From PHBD01 sp964578535 (GTDB lineage Bacteria; Desulfobacterota; Syntrophia; Syntrophales; PHBD01): a DNA stretch of 25,600 nt. The position numbers and the translations under genes are program-made. This document shows positions 21,367 through 25,600 of the stretch, piece after piece; the first letter of the stretch is position 1, and every line of letters starts with the position of its first letter. The stretch covers positions 1 to 25,600 of the forward strand of contig CAZODI010000045.1 in assembly GCA_964578535.1 (NCBI GenBank), read 5' to 3'. A model generated the notes under the pieces. That model was not told the DNA's origin. It saw only the letters and a program-made list of their open reading frames with translations, and ran no database searches.

Positions 21367-22352
21367 AGGACCCTTTTCAGCTCCTGCTGCGAGACCGTGG
21401 CGGTTCCGACCTTGCCGACCACGATTCCCGCCGCATGGTTCGCCAGGAAGGCCGCTTCCCGGAAAGTGGCCCCGGAGGCCACGGCCAGGGCGAACACGCC
21501 GATGACCGTATCTCCCGCGCCCGTCACGTCAAAGACTTCCTTGGCCTGGGTCGGGAAAAACGTGTGGCGGATCCGGCCGTCCCGCTCAAAGAGGCTCATC
21601 CCCGCTTCGCCCCGGGTTACGAGAAGCGCCTGGAACCCGTAGCGCTCCAGCAGGGCGTTGCCCACGTTCACGAGATCGGAGCCGGGGATATGTTCGGTAC
21701 CGAAGGCCCGGGCGGCCTCATGATGATTCGGCGTGATCACGTCAAAGCCCCGGTAGAGGCTGAAGTCGTTCTGCTTCGGATCCACGCAGACCACCGTCCG
21801 CCCGCCCGCGAGAGCCTCCCGGATGCCGTCCAGAAGCTCCCGGGTCACGACTCCCTTGTTGTAATCGGAAATGACGACCGCCCCCAGCTCCCCGCGGAGG
21901 CTCCGGACATAATCAAGAATCCGCTCGATGCTGGCCGCCGCCACGGACCGTCGGCTCTCCCGGTCGAAACGCACCACCTGCTGGGAATGGGCCACGACCC
22001 GCGTCTTCAGCGTCGTCGGCCGTTCGTCTTCCTGGATGACGCCGCCGGTATCGATCCCGCGTTTCCGGAACTCGTCCACCACCCGGTCGCCCATGGAGTC
22101 CCTGCCGACCACGCCGGCGCCGAATACCTGCCCCCCCATGGCATAAACGTTGTTCAGGACGTTGGCGCATCCCCCCAGGAGAAGATTGTCCGACTGGACC
22201 TCCACCACCGGCACGGGGGCCTCCGGGGAAATGCGGGACACGCGCCCCCAGATGAAATGGTCCACCATGATGTCGCCCACCACCAGGACTTTCGCCCTGG
22301 GGAAGCCCTCGATGATCGATACCGCCCTTTTTTTCGTCAGGATGCCCTTCAC
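21363..22352 (-). CDS. rfaE1: D-glycero-beta-D-manno-heptose-7-phosphate kinase (RfaE domain I, single-domain)
   Basis: Predicted 329 residues from GTG at 22352 (GAGG six bases upstream). PfkB-family sugar kinase: VLVVGDIMVDHFIWG at the N-terminus, ISPEAPVPVVEV and LLGGCANVLNN as in HldE, VVISDYNKG in the middle, and the catalytic DVTGAGDTVIG near the end. It phosphorylates heptose 7-phosphate at C1 for LPS inner-core heptose. E. coli HldE also carries a nucleotidyltransferase; that half is missing here, so a separate HldC/RfaE2 is expected elsewhere. The frame opens upstream to 22433 without support. First gene of the eight-gene operon. Confidence 0.93.
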   Translation of the reverse strand: MKGILTKKRAVSIIEGFPRAKVLVVGDIMVDHFIWGRVSRISPEAPVPVVEVQSDNLLLGGCANVLNNVYAMGGQVFGAGVVGRDSMGDRVVDEFRKRGIDTGGVIQEDERPTTLKTRVVAHSQQVVRFDRESRRSVAAASIERILDYVRSLRGELGAVVISDYNKGVVTRELLDGIREALAGGRTVVCVDPKQNDFSLYRGFDVITPNHHEAARAFGTEHIPGSDLVNVGNALLERYGFQALLVTRGEAGMSLFERDGRIRHTFFPTQAKEVFDVTGAGDTVIGVFALAVASGATFREAAFLANHAAGIVVGKVGTATVSQQELKRVL

Positions 22353-22404
22353 ATTGAACCTCGGGGACCGCCGGGAACTGCGCCGGCCCGGCTTGAACCG
22401 ACGG

Positions 22405-22433
22405 ATGCTATGTTTCCGGAGCCGGTTTGTCAA
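22405..22433 (-). promoter_or_regulatory. Sigma70 promoter of the rfaE1-...-pilC operon
   Basis: On the - strand a perfect TTGACA (22433-22428), 17 bases, TAGCAT (22410-22405; 4/6). It lies about 50 bases before the GTG of rfaE1. No other strong promoter was noticed inside the eight-gene operon, so this may drive all of it. Confidence 0.65.
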
Positions 22434-22493
22434 TTCTTTTGTTCTGTTCCATGGTTTCCGCCGACGGTTCCCGGCCGTAAAACCAATTCCGTA

Positions 22494-22522
22494 TTGACTT
22501 CACAATGGGAGTAGGTCATAAT
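22494..22522 (+). promoter_or_regulatory. Sigma70 promoter of plsC (and probably ftsK)
   Basis: TTGACT (22494-22499), 17 bases, CATAAT (22517-22522): both 5/6. The leader to the plsC start is about 60 bases. It is divergent from the rfaE1 promoter, with about 60 bases between the two -35 boxes. Confidence 0.75.
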
Positions 22523-22588
22523 GCTAAAGTATTCGAGTAATAAAATCAAGCAAATACGCAGCTTCTTCAAACGGGATCCTTGCAGACC

Positions 22589-23338
22589 ATGACCTCCAAC
22601 ATCTTGCGTTCCGCAATCCTTGTAGCACTCGGCGTTGCCGTAACCGGGTTTTTCTCAACCTGTGCCGTCGTCTTCTCCCTGCTGTCGCCGGGTGAGAACA
22701 AAGTCCACCGCCTGGCCCGGATGTGGTCCCGGACGATGCTCGCCATGTCCAGCGTCAAGGTCCGGATCATCGGCGCGGAGAACGTTCTCGAGGACAGGCC
22801 GCAAATTTTCATGGCCAACCACCAGAGCGACTACGACATCTTCGTCGTCCTCGGCCACATCCCCAGCCAGTTCCGCTGGATCGCCAAGAAAGAGCTCTTC
22901 AAGATCCCCGTCTTCGGCAAGGCCATGCGCAACGCCGGTTACATCGAGATCGACCGCCAGCACCACGAAGCGGCCCTGCGCAGCATCGACGAAGCGGCGG
23001 AAAAGATCCGGGAGGGGAAATCGGTCATGTCGTTCCCGGAGGGGACCCGCAGCCGGGACATGACGCTCAAGCCCTTCAAGCAGGGGGCGTTCCACCTGGC
23101 CATCCGGTCCGGCGTCCCGATCATCCCCGTCTCCCTGGTCGGCACGGGCCGTGTCATGCAGAAGCGGTCCCTGCAGATCAACCCGGGAAACGTCATCATG
23201 GTGATCGACAAGCCCATTGAAACAAAGGACTACACCATCGAGACCCGGCACGAGCTCATCGAGCGGGTCCGGAACACGATCCTGCACAATTACGAAACCT
23301 ACAACGCCTCCGAGGACACAACGAGGGGGGCGGCCTGA
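22589..23338 (+). CDS. plsC: 1-acyl-sn-glycerol-3-phosphate acyltransferase
   Basis: Predicted 249 residues. It adds the second acyl chain to lysophosphatidic acid, giving phosphatidic acid. The acyltransferase motifs are complete: NHQSDYD at 77-83 (His78, Asp83), then RWIAKKELFKIPVFG, FPEGTRS at 149-155, and VPIIPVSLVGTG. A membrane helix lies at about 8-33. The ATG at 22589 is chosen; a TTG at 22580 is in frame and closer to the GGGAT box, so the start is not certain. The stop is four bases from the ftsK start, which points to one transcript. Confidence 0.93.
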   Translation: MTSNILRSAILVALGVAVTGFFSTCAVVFSLLSPGENKVHRLARMWSRTMLAMSSVKVRIIGAENVLEDRPQIFMANHQSDYDIFVVLGHIPSQFRWIAKKELFKIPVFGKAMRNAGYIEIDRQHHEAALRSIDEAAEKIREGKSVMSFPEGTRSRDMTLKPFKQGAFHLAIRSGVPIIPVSLVGTGRVMQKRSLQINPGNVIMVIDKPIETKDYTIETRHELIERVRNTILHNYETYNASEDTTRGAA

Positions 23339-23342
23339 ATCC

Positions 23343-25600
23343 ATGACGGGCAAGGCTCGGGATAACAACCGCAGAAAGAGGGAAATCTTAGGCGTTGTCG
23401 GCCTCGCCCTTTCGTTCTTTCTCTTTCTTTCGCTCATCTCCTATTCCCCGGCAGACCCATCCCTGACCCAGTATGTATCGGACGATCCGGCAGTGCGGAA
23501 CATCTTCGGGGCCGCCGGATCCTATACCGCCGACGCCCTCATCCGCCTGCTGGGATTCGGGGCCTTCCTGATCCCCATCCTGGCGCTCGTCGCCTCGTTC
23601 CGGTTCTTCCTGGATGAAGCCTTCCGGATCCGGGCCGTTCCGGCCTTGGGGGCGGTGGCCCTGCTCCTTGTCTGCTCCGGCCTCTCGAGCCTGCTCCTGT
23701 CGAAGATCAGCGTCTTCGGAATAAGGCTGCAGGCCGGCGGCCTCCTGGGAGGAGTTCTCACGGATGTCCTGATTTCGGTGCTCAACCGGGCGGGAACGTT
23801 CCTTCTGTACCTGCTGGTTCTCCTCATTTCCCTGATGGTCGTCGCGGACGTCTCCGTAGCGACCCTCTGGCGAGGCCTGAAATCCGCATCCCTGGCCGCG
23901 TGGAACCTCCTGCGCCGCACCGGGCGGGAAAAGCCCGAATCTCCCGCACGGAAGGAGGTGGAGCCCGCCGAAGAAAAGAAAAGGGACGACCTGCCGGAGC
24001 CGATCATCGAAGCGCCGCTGCCGGCGGAAAAACCGAAGCAGAAAAAGACCGAGCAGACCCATTTCGATTTTCTCGAACGGGTGGGAGACTACCAGCTTCC
24101 CCCGCTCTCCCTCCTCGACCAGGCGGACAAGCGGGACTCCCGGGTCAAGCGGGACAGCCTGATCGCCAACGCCCGGATCCTCGAAAAGAAGCTGGCCGAT
24201 TTCGGCGTCGAGGGCCGCGTCGTGGAGGTAAAGCCGGGACCGGTCGTCACGATGTACGAGCTGGAGCCCGCACCCGGGGTGAAGATCAACCGGATCACCA
24301 ACCTGACCGACGACCTGGCGCTGGCCCTCCGGGCCCCCAGCATCCGCATCATCGCGCCCATTCCCGGCAAGGGGGCCATCGGCATCGAGATCCCGAACCA
24401 CGAGCGGGAGCCGGTCCGCCTCCGGAACGTACTGGACACGGAAGCGTTCCGGGAGGCGAAGCTCCGCCTGCCCATCGCCCTGGGGGATGACATCGTCGGC
24501 GCCCCCGTCATGGCCGACCTGGCCCGGATGCCCCACCTCCTCATCGCCGGCACGACGGGCTCCGGGAAGAGCGTCTCGCTGAACGCCATGATCTGCAGCA
24601 TCCTCTTCCGGGCGACTCCCGACGAGGTCAAGTTCCTCCTTATCGACCCGAAGCGCCTGGAGCTGTCGGCCTACGAGGGGATTCCCCACCTGCTCCATCC
24701 CGTCGTGGTGGACCCGAAGAAGGCGTCCATGGTCCTGAAGTGGGCCGTCGAGGAGATGGAGCGGCGCTACCGGGTCATGGGCGAAGTGGGCGCCAAGGGC
24801 GTGGACGGGTACAACCGGATGATCGAGAAGGCCAGGAATGACAAGGCGAAACGGCAGGCCTTCGGGCTGGAATCCGCCAAGGCAAAGCCGGAGGCCGCTC
24901 CCGAGATGGAGGATGCCCTGCCCCCGGAAGCGGAGGGCCAGGCCCTGGCCGCCATCGCGAAGGCCCCGGAGGAGCACGTCCGCCTCCCCTACATCGTCAT
25001 CGTCATCGACGAACTGGCGGACCTGATGATGGTGGCCCAGCGATATGTCGAGGAATCGCTGGCCCGGCTGGCCCAGATGGCCCGCGCCGCGGGCATCCAC
25101 CTGATCCTGGCCACCCAGCGGCCCTCGGTGGACGTCATCACCGGCGTCATCAAGGCCAACTTCCCCACGCGCATCTCCTTCCAGGTATCGTCGAAAGTGG
25201 ACTCCCGGACCATCCTCGACCAGCTCGGGGCGGAGAGCCTGCTCGGGGCCGGCGACATGCTCTTCATGCCGCCGGGGACCTCCAAGCTGGCCCGCATCCA
25301 CGGACCCTTTGTCTCGGAGAAGGAGATCGACCGCATCGTCATGTTCATCAAGAAGCAGGGCCAGCCCAGCTTTGACCCCTCCATCACGGAGTACCGGCCC
25401 GAGACGTCCTCCGCCGAGAGCGACGAGGATGTGGATGAGAAGTACGACGAGGCGGTGGCCCTCGTGGCGGACCTCGGGCAGGCCTCGATCTCCCTGGTCC
25501 AGCGCTATCTGAAGGTGGGCTACAACCGGGCCGCCCGGATGATCGAGCGCATGGAAGCCGACGGCATCGTGGGACCCGCCGACGGCGCCAAGCCCCGCAA
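23343..25600 (+). CDS. ftsK: DNA translocase FtsK (C-terminal end outside window)
   Basis: Frame open from the ATG at 23343 to the window edge (752 residues). About four N-terminal membrane segments anchor it at the septum (first at about 15-37). A charged linker follows (about 190-240), then the motor: alpha domain, Walker A GTTGSGKS at 403-410 (Lys409), LLIDPKRLELS, Walker B IVIVIDELAD with Asp556-Glu557, and ATQRPSVDVITG. The end, EAVALVADLGQASISLVQRYLKVGYNRAARMIERM, is the gamma winged-helix domain that reads KOPS sites, so only a few residues are missing. It pumps chromosome ends through the septum and activates XerCD at dif. Between the alpha/Walker A part and Walker B lies an Ala/Pro/Glu/Lys-rich stretch (about 490-545), longer than I recall for FtsK. 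Confidence 0.95.
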   Translation, partial: MTGKARDNNRRKREILGVVGLALSFFLFLSLISYSPADPSLTQYVSDDPAVRNIFGAAGSYTADALIRLLGFGAFLIPILALVASFRFFLDEAFRIRAVPALGAVALLLVCSGLSSLLLSKISVFGIRLQAGGLLGGVLTDVLISVLNRAGTFLLYLLVLLISLMVVADVSVATLWRGLKSASLAAWNLLRRTGREKPESPARKEVEPAEEKKRDDLPEPIIEAPLPAEKPKQKKTEQTHFDFLERVGDYQLPPLSLLDQADKRDSRVKRDSLIANARILEKKLADFGVEGRVVEVKPGPVVTMYELEPAPGVKINRITNLTDDLALALRAPSIRIIAPIPGKGAIGIEIPNHEREPVRLRNVLDTEAFREAKLRLPIALGDDIVGAPVMADLARMPHLLIAGTTGSGKSVSLNAMICSILFRATPDEVKFLLIDPKRLELSAYEGIPHLLHPVVVDPKKASMVLKWAVEEMERRYRVMGEVGAKGVDGYNRMIEKARNDKAKRQAFGLESAKAKPEAAPEMEDALPPEAEGQALAAIAKAPEEHVRLPYIVIVIDELADLMMVAQRYVEESLARLAQMARAAGIHLILATQRPSVDVITGVIKANFPTRISFQVSSKVDSRTILDQLGAESLLGAGDMLFMPPGTSKLARIHGPFVSEKEIDRIVMFIKKQGQPSFDPSITEYRPETSSAESDEDVDEKYDEAVALVADLGQASISLVQRYLKVGYNRAARMIERMEADGIVGPADGAKPR

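Noticed and set aside
23388..25301. A 637-codon open frame on the - strand
   Set aside because: It is antisense to ftsK, whose motifs are complete on the + strand. Low stop frequency in GC-rich DNA explains it.

Overview
The window is a 25.6 kb piece of a GC-rich, Gram-negative bacterial chromosome. Reasons: an LPS heptose kinase, type IV pilus genes, SecG, FtsK, Lgt-like and PlsC proteins, and good sigma70-type promoters. The order heptose kinase - DUF4416 - yicC - gmk - rpoZ - pyrF - rlmB, the cysteine synthase/CysRS fusion and the overall protein flavour suggest a deltaproteobacterium (Desulfobacterota, perhaps Syntrophales). That placement is an inference from memory, not a search. A run of exactly 100 N (3059-3158) shows this is a scaffold, probably from a draft or metagenome assembly, so adjacency across the gap is not proven.

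Layout. 1-2929: the 3' part of a secreted, cysteine-containing protein on the + strand, ended by a terminator, facing a two-gene membrane cassette on the - strand (Lgt-like transferase and PAP2_3-type phosphatase). 3161-6910: a four-gene - strand minor pilin operon (FimT/GspH-like, PilV-like, PilW/GspJ-like and a very large PilX/GspK-like protein). The C-terminal domain of the large protein resembles the protein at the left edge, and its reading frame is broken by a G7 run. 6911-7313: an AT-rich intergenic region with a perfect 16-bp palindrome. 7314-9280: a ClpX-like AAA+ ATPase divergent from a Phd/YefM-RelE/ParE toxin-antitoxin pair. 9287-11799: tRNA-Leu(GAG), secG, tpiA and gap, with a clear gap promoter. 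11832-16087: a - strand operon DUF1178 - cysK/cysS fusion - MEMO - AMMECR1. 16179-16255: tRNA-Pro(CGG) on the + strand. 16273-22433: a tight eight-gene - strand operon from heptose kinase down to pilC. 22494-25600: on the + strand, plsC followed by an almost complete ftsK that runs off the right edge.

How the parts connect. Most genes are housekeeping: translation, nucleotide metabolism, glycolysis, the envelope and chromosome segregation. Type IV pilus or type II secretion genes occur twice: a dedicated minor pilin operon, and the platform protein PilC at the tail of a nucleotide/RNA operon. The parts most worth a second look are the large PilX-like protein with its edge paralogue, the CysK-CysRS fusion with altered CysRS motifs, the ClpX-like ATPase that seems to lack the pore-loop and ClpP-binding motifs, and a GAPDH whose cofactor residues point to NADP(H). 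I did not find a CRISPR array, insertion sequence, prophage or a clearly new multi-gene defence system.
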